Origin: Calothrix sp. NIES-2098
Lineage (GTDB): Bacteria > Cyanobacteriota > Cyanobacteriia > Cyanobacteriales > Nostocaceae
Reading direction: 5' to 3'
Assembly (NCBI GenBank): GCA_002368175.1
Contig: AP018172.1
Span: 3,904,001 to 3,968,000, forward strand
DNA: 64,000 nt
Position 1 is the first letter of the stretch. The number at the start of each line of letters is the position of its first letter. The notes beneath the pieces are model-generated. The model was not told where the DNA came from. It was given only the letters and a program-made list of their open reading frames with translations, and did not search any database. The position numbers and the translations under genes were made by a program. This document shows positions 17,042 to 25,732 of the stretch, in pieces.

Positions 17042-18169
17042 ATGACAATAGCAACTACTTTTGTTGAGCAAAATACAATTCGTCGCCGGGGTACTGGTTT
17101 AAAAGCATATAATCCTGAAAAAGCTTTTTTAGGATACACGCTTTTTACACCCCTAACGGGTAAAGGCGAAGTCTACTTAATTAACTTGGAAGGAAAAGTA
17201 GTACATGAATGGCAACTACCATATCCTCCAGGTTTATACGGCTATATATTACCTAATGGCAACCTCTTCTATAACGGTAAAACAGCAGAAATTCCGCCAC
17301 GATTTCCTGTATGGTCTTTATTTAAAGGTGGCGTAGTTTTAGAAGTAGATCCGCAAGGCGAAATCGTTTGGGAATACCATCATCCAGACCACCATCATGA
17401 TGGCCGTCGGTTGCGTAATAGCAACACAATTTTATTAGCTTTAGAAAAGATACCAAAATCTTTAGTTCCTCAAATTAAAGGTGGCGTACCTGGTACAGAA
17501 GTAGATGGTGATATCTATGCTGATGTGATTCATGAAGTCACTCCAGAAGGTGAAATAATTTGGAGTTGGCACGCATACGAACATCTCGACCCTGAAAAAT
17601 ATGTAATTACCAAACAAGACCAACGTCATGAATGGACACATGGCAACACAGTTGGAGAACTTGCAGATGGTAATATTATTTTAAGTTTCCGTAATATTTC
17701 AACTGTAGTTATTGTTGAACGCCAAACAGGAAAGATTATCTGGGAATTAGGAGATGATATTCTGGCTCAACAACATTTTCCTAATGAATTACCTAACGGT
17801 AACTTGCTAATTTTTGATAATGGCGCACATCGACAAAAAGTAGCTTTGAATTTCTCCCGCGTTATTGAAGTGAACCGAGAAACAAAGGAGATAGTTTGGC
17901 AATACACTGATAACCCACCACATAACTTTTTCAGTTCTTACATTTCCGGCGCGCAACGCTTACCTAATGGTAATACTTTAATTACTGAGGGGGCTTTTGG
18001 TCGAATTTTTGAAGTCACAGCAACAGGAGAGGTTGTTTGGGAATATATTAATCCCTACTTTGCGCCTCAAAATGCTCCTGGTGAATCAGCATTAGTAGCA
18101 AAGGGAGAACAAAATTCAGTCTTTCGCGCTTTTCGTTATGCGCCGGAAGAAGTACCTTGGTTAAGCTAA
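17042..18169 (+). CDS. Aryl-sulfotransferase (ASST) family protein
   Basis: A 375-residue beta-propeller protein of the Arylsulfotran_2 type. ASST enzymes move sulfate from one phenol to another without PAPS. The sequence shows recurring blades with the pattern LPNGNxLI...GxIVWEY (for example near residues 60, 115, 165, 250 and 305), and His-rich segments (HHPDHHHDGRR near 117, EWTHGN near 200, HRQK near 263), one of which may supply the sulfohistidine. Unlike the periplasmic E. coli enzyme there is no signal peptide, so a cytoplasmic site is likely. It sits behind a palindromic operator candidate and before the GST-DUF442 gene, which supports a role in sulfur release from organosulfates, though substrate and activity are inferred. 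Confidence 0.8.
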   Translation: MTIATTFVEQNTIRRRGTGLKAYNPEKAFLGYTLFTPLTGKGEVYLINLEGKVVHEWQLPYPPGLYGYILPNGNLFYNGKTAEIPPRFPVWSLFKGGVVLEVDPQGEIVWEYHHPDHHHDGRRLRNSNTILLALEKIPKSLVPQIKGGVPGTEVDGDIYADVIHEVTPEGEIIWSWHAYEHLDPEKYVITKQDQRHEWTHGNTVGELADGNIILSFRNISTVVIVERQTGKIIWELGDDILAQQHFPNELPNGNLLIFDNGAHRQKVALNFSRVIEVNRETKEIVWQYTDNPPHNFFSSYISGAQRLPNGNTLITEGAFGRIFEVTATGEVVWEYINPYFAPQNAPGESALVAKGEQNSVFRAFRYAPEEVPWLS

Positions 18170-18183
18170 TTCGGAATAAAAAT

Positions 18184-18220
18184 AAGAGAGATAAGGGAGA
18201 CATTACCTTTTCTCTCTTTT
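18184..18220 (+). terminator. Weak hairpin between ASST and GST genes
   Basis: Stem AAGAGAGA / TCTCTCTT with a long loop and TTTT after it. It may be a partial terminator reducing read-through from the ASST gene into the GST gene. Confidence 0.35.
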
Positions 18221-18241
18221 ACTAAATTGCAGAGGTAAAAT

Positions 18242-19312
18242 ATGGCAGAGATTACAATCTACAGTGCAGTTGTTTGCCCATTTGCCCATCGTTCGCGGTT
18301 AGTACTTTTAGAAAAAGGTATTGACTTTGACTTAGTAGAAATTGATTTGCAAAATAAGCCAGCCAATTTTACAGATATTTCACCTTATAGCAAAGTGCCA
18401 GTAATTAAACATGGCAATGAGCGAGTTTGGGAATCGGCAATTATTAATGAATATTTGGATGAAGTCTTTCCTCAACCATCTTTATTACCTAAAGATGCTA
18501 TTAGCAAAGCCCAAGCCAGAATTTGGATTGATTTTGCTAATACTAGATTTGTTCCAGCTTTCTCTAGTTTGTTGCGTTCTTTAGATTCCCAAAAACAAAA
18601 AGAAGCTGCTCAAGAACTAGAACAGCATTTACGCTTTATTGAAAACGAAGCTTTGGCAAAATTATCAGATAATGGCCCTTATTGGTTTGGAGAAGCTATC
18701 AGCTTAGTTGACCTAACATTCTATCCTTGGTTTGAGCGTTGGGCTGCAATTGAACAGTATCGCGGATTTAAATTACCTGCGGAATTAACGAGAATTCAAA
18801 AATGGTGGGATGCGGTAAGTCAACGGGAATCTGTAAAAGCGATCGCCAACTCCCCAAAATTCTATTTAGAACGCTATGCTAGATTTGCCCCACTTCCATT
18901 TAAAAAAGTCAGTGAGGAATTAAGTTCTGCTGGACAAATCACTCCCGAACAATTACAGCAAGCTGCAAAGCAAGGATTTCAATCAGTTTTAAATCTGCGT
19001 TCTCCTGACGAACAAGGTTTTTTCAATGACGAACAACAGCACGCCCAAGCAGCAGGATTAAATTATGCGAACATCCCAATTAATCCTGCACAAGCGAATC
19101 AAGAATTGGTAGAAAAAGCAATTTGGGAAATAGACAATTTACCTAAACCGATATTAGTTCATTGTGCAGCAGGTGCAAGAGCAACAGCCATCGCTTTAAT
19201 TGCTAATGCTAGCCAACAACAACTCACACCAGAAGAAATCAAACTGAAAGCCCAGGAACTTGGTTTAAATTTAGATCAGCCGCATTTAAAACAATTCCTG
19301 CAACAAAATTAG
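18242..19312 (+). CDS. Glutathione S-transferase fused to DUF442 phosphatase-like domain
   Basis: A 356-residue fusion. Residues 1 to about 205 are a glutathione S-transferase: a thioredoxin-fold N-domain with VVCPFAHRSRL and the glutathione-binding VPVIKHGNERVWESAII, then an all-helical C-domain. Residues about 220-356 match DUF442, the phosphatase-like domain also found in Blh-type sulfur-metabolism proteins, with the HCAAGARAT loop (Cys308, Arg313). An AGAGG ribosome-binding site precedes the ATG. It lies 72 bases after the ASST gene. The combination suggests glutathione-dependent handling of a sulfur or persulfide intermediate. That role is inferred; domain boundaries are approximate. Confidence 0.85.
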   Translation: MAEITIYSAVVCPFAHRSRLVLLEKGIDFDLVEIDLQNKPANFTDISPYSKVPVIKHGNERVWESAIINEYLDEVFPQPSLLPKDAISKAQARIWIDFANTRFVPAFSSLLRSLDSQKQKEAAQELEQHLRFIENEALAKLSDNGPYWFGEAISLVDLTFYPWFERWAAIEQYRGFKLPAELTRIQKWWDAVSQRESVKAIANSPKFYLERYARFAPLPFKKVSEELSSAGQITPEQLQQAAKQGFQSVLNLRSPDEQGFFNDEQQHAQAAGLNYANIPINPAQANQELVEKAIWEIDNLPKPILVHCAAGARATAIALIANASQQQLTPEEIKLKAQELGLNLDQPHLKQFLQQN

Positions 19313-19313
19313 A

Positions 19314-19342
19314 TTGTAGGGTGGGCAATGCCCACCCTACAA
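19314..19342. repeat. GTAGGGTGGGCA palindromic interspersed repeat
   Basis: Perfect 14-bp arms (TTGTAGGGTGGGCA / TGCCCACCCTACAA) around one base, between two converging genes, so it may end both transcripts. The same element recurs at 24107-24130 and 45985-46008, with fragments near 28653, 28847, 41068 and 55179. Confidence 0.85.
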
Positions 19343-19350
19343 ATTTATTA

Positions 19351-20301
19351 TTAATAACCAGCATCCTTATCTACGACATTCCGTAGAGGTTGACCGTTGT
19401 AATAGCGTGTAAAATTATCGAGAAAAAGTGCGATCGCACGCTCTTTGGTTTTGGGAGAATGTCCAGAAAAGTGGGGTGTAATAAAAATATTCGGTTGAGT
19501 CCACAAAGGACTTTCTGGAGGTAGCGGTTCTGTAAATACTGTATCTAAAGCTGCACCAGCAATTTTACCTGCTTGCAACGCATCTATTAGTGCGGGTTCA
19601 TCAACAATCGCACCACGTGCAATATTAATTAGATACGCATCGGGACGCATGAGACTGAAGACTTCTGCATCAATTAATCCCTTAGTTTCTCTAGTTAGAG
19701 GAGTGGCAATTACAACATAATGAGCTTCGCTTAGAAGTGGTTTCCATTCATTAGCACCCACTACTTTATCAAAGTTGGGTAATGGTTGCGGATGACGACG
19801 ACTACCATAAATATTTAACCCAAAACCTTTAGCGCGCTTGGCAATTTCTTGCCCAATTCCACCCGCGCCAATAATTAATAATGTTTTATCTTGCAGTTCT
19901 TCAGTTCTTAAACCTCGTTGCCAACTTTTTTGAGCTTGTAACTCATACAATTTCTGAAAATTCTTAGCGTAAGATAAAATATAACCAATGACAAATTCGG
20001 CCATAGGAATTGCATGAAGTCCCGCACCATTTGTCAAAATGATTTCCCGTTCTAAATATTGTGGTGTGAGGATGTTATTTACACCTGCATTTGTTGCTTG
20101 ATGCCAACGCAATTTAGGCGCTGCTTCTAAAACCTTCTGTAAAGTTGTCGGTTTGATATAATACAACCAACTAAAATATACTTCTGCATCTGTAGCATCG
20201 CCATCAATATTGCCATCAACATCTGCCCTAACAAATTTTGTATCTTGAGGTAGATGCGGCTGAATCTCATTAGCAACTTCTATCGGTAGAATTAGCTTCA
20301 C
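19351..20301 (-). CDS. D-isomer-specific 2-hydroxyacid dehydrogenase
   Basis: A 316-residue NAD(P)-dependent enzyme of the D-2-hydroxyacid dehydrogenase family, reducing 2-oxoacids or oxidising D-2-hydroxyacids. The Rossmann motif GAGGIGQEIAKRAKGFG is near 147, the catalytic Arg lies in NIARGAIVDE, and the catalytic His in TPHFSGHS. The length is normal. It is the last gene of a minus-strand group (flavoprotein, ferredoxin, SsuA-like protein, this gene), 118 bases after the binding-protein gene. It could act on a hydroxy acid left after desulfonation, such as a lactate-type product; that is inference. Confidence 0.88.
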   Translation of the reverse strand: MKLILPIEVANEIQPHLPQDTKFVRADVDGNIDGDATDAEVYFSWLYYIKPTTLQKVLEAAPKLRWHQATNAGVNNILTPQYLEREIILTNGAGLHAIPMAEFVIGYILSYAKNFQKLYELQAQKSWQRGLRTEELQDKTLLIIGAGGIGQEIAKRAKGFGLNIYGSRRHPQPLPNFDKVVGANEWKPLLSEAHYVVIATPLTRETKGLIDAEVFSLMRPDAYLINIARGAIVDEPALIDALQAGKIAGAALDTVFTEPLPPESPLWTQPNIFITPHFSGHSPKTKERAIALFLDNFTRYYNGQPLRNVVDKDAGY

Positions 20302-20419
20302 GATTCCCTACTCCTTTAATATGTTGAGTGTAATAGAGCAATACGCGATCGCTATTACAACAATTTTCACTTATTTAAACCGCAGCCTAAAGTCTGAAAA
20401 TACCTTTAATTTTGAATTG

Positions 20420-21445
20420 TTATTTTTTTGACTGTGTGACAAACCAATCATTCAATTTAAAATCAGACTCAGCTAATTTCTGCGAGATTAAAAATTTTTT
20501 CGTGCCTTCTAAAAGTTGCACTCCTCGATCTGGCAAAGGTTCTACTGGGAATTGAGTAATAGGGAAAGAGGCTTTAACTACATCAAGAGGATATCCTGAA
20601 ACATCAGCATGAAATTTGTAGTAAGCTTCTGAGTTTGCTTGAATATCTTTGACAGCAGCTTGTTTAATTTGATTCCATTTTTGAGGAAAATCTGGATGTT
20701 TAGCCAGAAAAGCTTCTGTAGCTACAGTGACGCTTGTACCTGGTAAATCTGGATGTTTAACCGCTTCATCAATTACCGGATACCCTTTTGCTTCTAACAG
20801 CGGCCCCGTACCAGTGGATGCAGCAATTGCAGCCACATCACCTCGTTCTAATGCGGCTTGGGCTTCACTTGGTAGTAAGTGAACAACAGTCACGCGATCG
20901 CTAATTCCAGATTTTTGCAACAATCCAATTAAATAGCGATGCATATAAGAACCTTTGGAAGTCGCTACCTTCTGCCCTTTAAGTTCGGCTATAGAACGAG
21001 GGCCGTTTTTCTTAGCTACTAACCAAGCATTCATCCCTACTTGTTCTTGCCCAATCAATCGCGTAGGCAGTCCCTTAGCTTTACCAACCAATGCAGGCGT
21101 ATCACCGTAAATCCCTACATCCACCGCCCCCGAAACTAAGGCTTCATTCAGATTGGGGCCGTTAGGAAAATTCAGCGTCTTGATTTCTGTAATTCCTATT
21201 TGCTGTAACTCTGGCAAGAGTTTACCTTGATGTATTGCCCATCCTGCTGGCCCGGTGGGCGTTTTCACCTTACCGTTACTAATAAAACCCAAACGTAAGG
21301 TAGTAGTTTTAGCCGCAACTGTAGTTGTGGGATTGGGTACAGCTTGAGAAACAGTCTGCTGAGAACTGCAAGCAGTACTGAGAAATAACAAGCTAGAGAC
21401 AGCCAGCGTTGATAGTTTAGGCAAAGACGGAATAGAAGTAGGCAT
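20420..21445 (-). CDS. SsuA/NMT1-type ABC transporter binding lipoprotein (divergent)
   Basis: A 341-residue periplasmic binding protein. I start it at the ATG at 21445, which gives a lipoprotein signal with lipobox LSTAC (Cys26); the frame runs back to a TTG at 21541 but would add a Cys-rich non-signal stretch. The mature part shows the SsuA/TauA fold: LRLGFISNGK, NEALVSGAVDVGIYGDTPALVGKAKG, LKGQKVATSKGSYMHRYLIGLLQKSG cut by the hinge, and ALERGDVAAIAAS. It is less like the other three binding proteins here. Sulfonate-type ligands are inferred from the family and from its place between a ferredoxin gene and a hydroxyacid dehydrogenase. No permease or ATPase gene is adjacent. Confidence 0.83.
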   Translation of the reverse strand: MPTSIPSLPKLSTLAVSSLLFLSTACSSQQTVSQAVPNPTTTVAAKTTTLRLGFISNGKVKTPTGPAGWAIHQGKLLPELQQIGITEIKTLNFPNGPNLNEALVSGAVDVGIYGDTPALVGKAKGLPTRLIGQEQVGMNAWLVAKKNGPRSIAELKGQKVATSKGSYMHRYLIGLLQKSGISDRVTVVHLLPSEAQAALERGDVAAIAASTGTGPLLEAKGYPVIDEAVKHPDLPGTSVTVATEAFLAKHPDFPQKWNQIKQAAVKDIQANSEAYYKFHADVSGYPLDVVKASFPITQFPVEPLPDRGVQLLEGTKKFLISQKLAESDFKLNDWFVTQSKK

Positions 21446-21559
21446 GGTCAACAAAACGCAAAGACACAGAAAACGCCAAGGCGACAGATAGATTGTATGG
21501 GCAGTGTTTCCCCACCCATGACAACAATATATGTGCCACAAACATGATTTGAATTGCTA

Positions 21560-21889
21560 TTATTTCAACAACTTGAGTATTTGGTGGGTGGAATCTTCTT
21601 TCGCTAACGAAGTGCGATCGCGTCCCCAACCAACATTTCTGCGGTAGCTACCCAAAAGTTCAGCCTGTTTGAGTAATTCTTCATCCACTGAATCTAGAGG
21701 ATCGACTTGTGGCGCTACATACAAAGCATCCACCGGACAGTACAATTCGCACATGAAACAGGTTTGACAATCACTTTGCCTAGCAATAGTAGGCGGTGCA
21801 TCTGGCACTTTATCAAACACATTTGTCGGGCAAACATTAACGCAAATATTACATTGAATGCACCGTGACGCGCTTACTAACTCAATCAT
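21560..21889 (-). CDS. 4Fe-4S ferredoxin, AprB-like partner
   Basis: A 109-residue small ferredoxin with two cluster motifs: CIQCNICVNVCP near residues 11-22 and CQTCFMCELYCP near 43-54, so it should carry two [4Fe-4S] centres. I use the ATG at 21889; a TTG three codons upstream is possible. It lies directly downstream of the large flavoprotein gene (154 bases), and the same pairing occurs at 39230-41348. An electron-transfer partner role for the flavoprotein is inferred from this repeated arrangement and from AprA/AprB-type complexes. The C-terminal 50 residues are hydrophilic and not conserved in the second ferredoxin. Confidence 0.88.
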   Translation of the reverse strand: MIELVSASRCIQCNICVNVCPTNVFDKVPDAPPTIARQSDCQTCFMCELYCPVDALYVAPQVDPLDSVDEELLKQAELLGSYRRNVGWGRDRTSLAKEDSTHQILKLLK

Positions 21890-21960
21890 GTCAAACAATT
21901 TTAGATTTTGAATTTTAGATTAGGTAATGAGGCGCATTGTTAAAAATACCTCTTCTTCTT

Positions 21961-22033
21961 TGCGCCTTTGCGCCTACCCTGCGGGAAGCCGCTACTCTAC
22001 GAGAACGCTTCGCGAACGCGTCTATGCGTGAGA
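21961..22033. repeat. GC-rich mosaic interspersed repeat
   Basis: The stretch from TACCCTGCGGGAAGCCGC to CTACGAGAACGCTTCGCG is repeated with few changes at 51001-51042. It lies between the ferredoxin and flavoprotein genes and is much richer in GC than its surroundings. It contains small inverted repeats (GCTTCGCG/CGCGAACGC). Confidence 0.7.
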
Positions 22034-22043
22034 AAAAAAATAA

Positions 22044-23681
22044 TTAGGAAGACACACTAACCAATTCTCTCTTTATCCCTAATCCCTCACTTCTCACCCA
22101 GACTCGATCCAAACCACCACTAACTAAATAATGTTGCTGGTTAGCATCCATCTCTGGATAATCTTGATGCTTGTGCATCCCGCGACTTTCTTTCCGTTCC
22201 AAAGCACTGCTATACATCCATCTAGCTGTAGCCACCATTGCAGCAGCTTCTCGCACCTGAAGAATTTGAGAATCCGCAGCTTGACTAGAACGAATCTCTT
22301 TCCAGAGGTTATCTAATCTCTGCAATGATTCAGTCAAACCTTGTGCGTTACGGAAATAATTGCGATCGTAGGGAAAAACTTCCGCCTGGGTTGCTTGGAT
22401 GACTTCTTCAGCTTTAATCTGATGTTTACTACCATTTGTCAATCCTGCTTCGCCAACTGCTTCTACAGGGCGTTGCTTACCCCACTCTCCCAAATTCCGG
22501 GCGTACTCAGCCGCAGATTTACCCGCCCAGTAACCGGAAGATATCGCCCATGCTGCATTATGACTACCACCACCAGTAAAGCCACCACAAATTAATTCTC
22601 TGGTAGCAGCATCACCAGCTGCATAAAGCCCTGGAACTGATGCAGCGCAAGTAGAATCAACAATCCGAATCCCACCCGTACCGCGTACTGTACCTTCTAA
22701 ACGCAAGGTGACAGGGAAGCGTTGGCTAAAAGGATCGATACCTGCGCGATCGAATGGCAAGAAGAAATTAGGCTGTGCTTTGCGCATATGTGCCTGCATA
22801 TCTTGTGTTGCTCGATCCAAGATGGCATAGACTGGTTGTGTCAACAGAGTTTGAGCAATTATTGAACGCCCTCTTTGCGAACCCGCGCCAGGTATAGGTG
22901 TGCCGTCTTCGTATGTAAAAGTTGCCCAATTGTAAAATAAAGTTTTGGTGACTGAGGAAAAAGCAGGAGAGATGCCGTATGCGTTAGAAAACTCCATCCC
23001 TGACATCTCTGCGCCCGCCTCTGCTGCCATGAGGTATCCATCCCCAGTTAAAACATTGCAACCTAGTGCTTTACTTAAAAAAGCACACCCACCAGTTGCA
23101 ATAATTACTGAATTAGCACGTACAACCCATTGCTTGCCCGTCTGACGATTTACGCCTGTTGCCCCAGCAACAGCACCTTCTGCGTCTACCAACAGTTGCA
23201 AGGCAGGACTATTATCTAAAATTGTTACCCCCGCCCGTTTGATTTGCTTCCGCATCAGGCGCATATATTCAGGCCCTTGCAAACTGCGGCGATAGGGTTT
23301 TCCTTCTTCATCAACAGGAAAAGGATAGCCCCATTCTGCTAAAAGGTTGACGTTGGCATATGTCTGATTTAATACCTGCTGCATCCAGTCGCGGTTGGAT
23401 AGAAATCCTCCCAAAGCTTCCCGACTGGACATTGCAGCTTCTCTCGCTTCTGGATTTGGTGGTACATACCATACACCATTACCCGATGCTGCGGCACAGC
23501 CACTCGTACCACAGTAGCCTTTATCAACCAAAACCACTTCTGCACCGCTAGATGCCGCACTCCAAGCAGCCCAAGTACCAGCCGGGCCACCGCCAATCAC
23601 GAGAACATCTGTCTGTAAGTTGGGATCGACATCAATATCGATAGTAGATGAATTCTGCGATCGCCAATGGTAACTACTCAT
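22044..23681 (-). CDS. AprA/FrdA-like FAD-dependent oxidoreductase (copy 1)
   Basis: A 545-residue cytoplasmic flavoprotein of the succinate dehydrogenase/fumarate reductase/APS reductase alpha-subunit superfamily. It shows the dinucleotide fold VLVIGGGPAGTWAAWSAA near 27-44, a covalent- or tight-FAD region with GTSGCAAASG, IATGGCAF near 190 and the C-terminal FAD-closing AAGDAATRELICGGFTGGGSHNAAW. A conserved capping domain lies between. It heads a minus-strand group with a ferredoxin, an SsuA-like protein and a hydroxyacid dehydrogenase, behind a palindromic operator candidate at 23814. It could be a novel oxidoreductase for an organosulfur substrate. Classical APS reductase is unlikely, because assimilatory cyanobacteria normally use PAPS reductase. 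Confidence 0.87.
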   Translation of the reverse strand: MSSYHWRSQNSSTIDIDVDPNLQTDVLVIGGGPAGTWAAWSAASSGAEVVLVDKGYCGTSGCAAASGNGVWYVPPNPEAREAAMSSREALGGFLSNRDWMQQVLNQTYANVNLLAEWGYPFPVDEEGKPYRRSLQGPEYMRLMRKQIKRAGVTILDNSPALQLLVDAEGAVAGATGVNRQTGKQWVVRANSVIIATGGCAFLSKALGCNVLTGDGYLMAAEAGAEMSGMEFSNAYGISPAFSSVTKTLFYNWATFTYEDGTPIPGAGSQRGRSIIAQTLLTQPVYAILDRATQDMQAHMRKAQPNFFLPFDRAGIDPFSQRFPVTLRLEGTVRGTGGIRIVDSTCAASVPGLYAAGDAATRELICGGFTGGGSHNAAWAISSGYWAGKSAAEYARNLGEWGKQRPVEAVGEAGLTNGSKHQIKAEEVIQATQAEVFPYDRNYFRNAQGLTESLQRLDNLWKEIRSSQAADSQILQVREAAAMVATARWMYSSALERKESRGMHKHQDYPEMDANQQHYLVSGGLDRVWVRSEGLGIKRELVSVSS

Positions 23682-23813
23682 TGAATTCCTCGCCTCAATA
23701 TTTGAGTTTAGGTATTAAACAAAAACTTGGATAATAATGCCAACTGCAATGACGATCGTCACAACAGTTAATCGATGCATATCCTACTTGGGCTGGCATC
23801 TACAGTACCAATA

Positions 23814-23846
23814 AAATACGGTTTATTGGTCAAGTTAAAGTATTTT
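23814..23846. promoter_or_regulatory. 33-bp palindromic operator candidate (site 5)
   Basis: Left arm AAATACGGTTTAT and right arm GTTAAAGTATTTT. It lies 133 bases upstream of the first AprA-like flavoprotein gene (minus strand) in a 477-base gap that otherwise holds only the interspersed repeat at 24107. Confidence 0.65.
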
Positions 23847-24106
23847 GCTTACAATTAAGCCTTGCATAATTTTTTTGTAAAATCAAGGGGAGTTTTGATA
23901 AAACTTAAAAATCATCGTTAAAGGCTTGCTTTTTTGGCATTTATATGCGAGTATTGCAGCTTAAATTAAAGTATTTTAGGTAAATTTTGATTTTTCTAAC
24001 TGTATTGCTTTACCTAAGATTTATATCTTTTAATTTGTGAATTTTTATAAAAAATAACAACATATTGCAGGTGGAAAAATCTCTTTAGCCTACATATTTG
24101 TGTTTC

Positions 24107-24130
24107 GGTGGGCAATGCCCACCCTACAAA
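24107..24130. repeat. GTGGGCA palindromic interspersed repeat (copy 2)
   Basis: GGTGGGCA, one A, TGCCCACC form a perfect palindrome followed by CTACAAA, the right flank of the copy at 19314. It lies 29 bases after the stop of the aldo/keto reductase gene. Confidence 0.8.
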
Positions 24131-24158
24131 CTATTCAAGCTGTTAACAACATAATTAA

Positions 24159-25199
24159 TTATGGTGCTGGATTTGGATAACGTGTATGAACTGCATCTAA
24201 CTCTGCTAAAATCTCTGGGTTAAGAACTACATTCACACTGTCAATATTTTCTTGTAGTTGTTGTAAGGATGTAGCACCAATAATCGTGCTGCTAACAAAC
24301 CATCGACTGCGAACAAAAGCCAAAGCTAATTGAGTAGGCTGCAAATTATGTTTTTTCGCAATTTCTACATAGGCGGCTACAGCTTCATTCACATTTTGTT
24401 TGAGATAACGTTGTCCAAAACCTGGAAATAAGCTCAATCTTGTATTTTCTGGTTTTTCACCTTCTGTGTACTTTCCAGTTAACAAACCAAATCCTAAAGG
24501 ACTGTAAGCGAGTAAGCCAACATTGGTGTAGTGAGAAACTTCTGCTAAAGCCGAATCAAACACGCGATTTAGCAAATTATATGCATTTTGAATTGAGATA
24601 ACTTTAGGTAATCCTAGCTTTTTGGCAACATGAACAAACTTAGTTACACCCCAAGGAGTTTCATTACTCAAACCCACATAACGAACTTTACCAGCTTTGA
24701 TTACTTCTGCAAAAGCTGCTAACTGTTCTGAAATCGCTATAGTTTCCCTTTCTAACTCTGGTTTATACTCTGTCTGTCCAAAAGTGGGAACATAGCGATC
24801 GGGCCAGTGAATTTGGTACAGATCGATATAATCTGTTTGCAATCGCCTGAGACTATCATCTACCGCCTGCTGAATATTATTGCGGTCAATCTTAATATTT
24901 CCTCCCCGCAGCCAATTAAATGGACGACCAGGCCCAGCAATTTTTGTCGCTACTATCAGCCGATCGCGCTGCTGTTTTTTCAACCATTCACCAATGTAAG
25001 CTTCGGTTTTTCCTTGAGTTTCACCGCGAGGCGGTACTGGGTACATTTCCGCAGTATCAATGAAATTAACTCCTTGGGCGATCGCATAATCTAACTGTTG
25101 ATGGGCTTCTTCAATAGTATTTTGGTGCCCATAAGTCATGGTTCCTAGACAAATTTCTGAAACCTTTAAGTCACTGTCGCCAAGTTGGTTGTACTTCAT
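24159..25199 (-). CDS. tas: Tas-like aldo/keto reductase
   Basis: A 346-residue NADPH-dependent aldo/keto reductase, the same length as E. coli Tas and with the same landmark blocks: GTMTYGHQN near 20, NFIDTAEMYPVPPRGETQG with the catalytic Asp and Tyr, RLIVATKIAGPGR with the Lys, DLYQIHWPDR with the His, VSNETPWGV, and the C-terminal NPAP. The physiological substrate is unknown. It is a single minus-strand gene with a palindromic operator candidate ending 68 bases upstream, which ties it to the putative sulfur regulon. Confidence 0.9.
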   Translation of the reverse strand: MKYNQLGDSDLKVSEICLGTMTYGHQNTIEEAHQQLDYAIAQGVNFIDTAEMYPVPPRGETQGKTEAYIGEWLKKQQRDRLIVATKIAGPGRPFNWLRGGNIKIDRNNIQQAVDDSLRRLQTDYIDLYQIHWPDRYVPTFGQTEYKPELERETIAISEQLAAFAEVIKAGKVRYVGLSNETPWGVTKFVHVAKKLGLPKVISIQNAYNLLNRVFDSALAEVSHYTNVGLLAYSPLGFGLLTGKYTEGEKPENTRLSLFPGFGQRYLKQNVNEAVAAYVEIAKKHNLQPTQLALAFVRSRWFVSSTIIGATSLQQLQENIDSVNVVLNPEILAELDAVHTRYPNPAP

Positions 25200-25266
25200 A
25201 GTTCTAGAACTAATTTTCTTAATTACTTTGGCAAATATTAAAGTAGCATAACGCCAAATCTAAATA

Positions 25267-25299
25267 AAATACAAAAAATCTATGTATTTATCGTAGTTA
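25267..25299. promoter_or_regulatory. 33-bp palindromic operator candidate (site 6)
   Basis: Left arm AAATACAAAAAAT and right arm ATTTATCGTAGTT with the standard spacing. It lies 68 bases upstream of the aldo/keto reductase and about 430 bases upstream of the divergent porin/ssuA unit. Confidence 0.5.
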
Positions 25300-25732
25300 A
25301 TATTTAAAATTCGTATATTACCAGACAATAATCATTGACACAAGTTTATTTTTCAATTTTCAAATATTAGATATTGTGTAGCTAAAAATACTCCATCTCT
25401 ACAGTTTTTCTGAAATACTGGTATCTAGTAAGATTAAACTACTAAAATTCTACTGGATTACCGGAGAATAGCTAAATAAGATAGTTGCATCCCTCATACA
25501 GAGTAAATTTCTCTTACTGATTTTGTAACTACAAGAGAAAAAATAAAGATATGTTGCGGAACTCCTAGATAAACAAACTGGAGTCCTCACACCTATTCAA
25601 ACGCTATCTTGAAGCATTCATTTCGTTAGCGGTAGAAAATTTCCAAAACTTTAAAAAGGCTGATGTCATCTGGCTGATGCTTACGAAATTGCAGAAGATT
25701 TGTCCTAGACCGAAATTGTGTGTCCTATCAAA
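25300..25732. other. Long leader of the porin gene
   Basis: This gap of about 430 bases precedes the porin. It contains a weak operator-like match at 25413 (AAATACTGGTATC) whose right arm is poor. Small inverted repeats such as ACTCC/GGAGT (about 25560-25583) are present. I recognise no known riboswitch or coding sequence. Confidence 0.35.

Noticed and set aside
21446..21541. N-terminal extension of the binding protein from a TTG
   Set aside because: It adds a Cys/Trp-rich stretch in front of a good lipoprotein signal.
22044..23681. Calling the flavoprotein a genuine dissimilatory APS reductase subunit
   Set aside because: Only superfamily features are visible; the organism type and the binding-protein neighbours argue against dissimilatory sulfate reduction.
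25413..25445. A further operator before the porin (AAATACTGGTATC)
   Set aside because: The left end matches but the right arm does not; it is kept only as a weak possibility.
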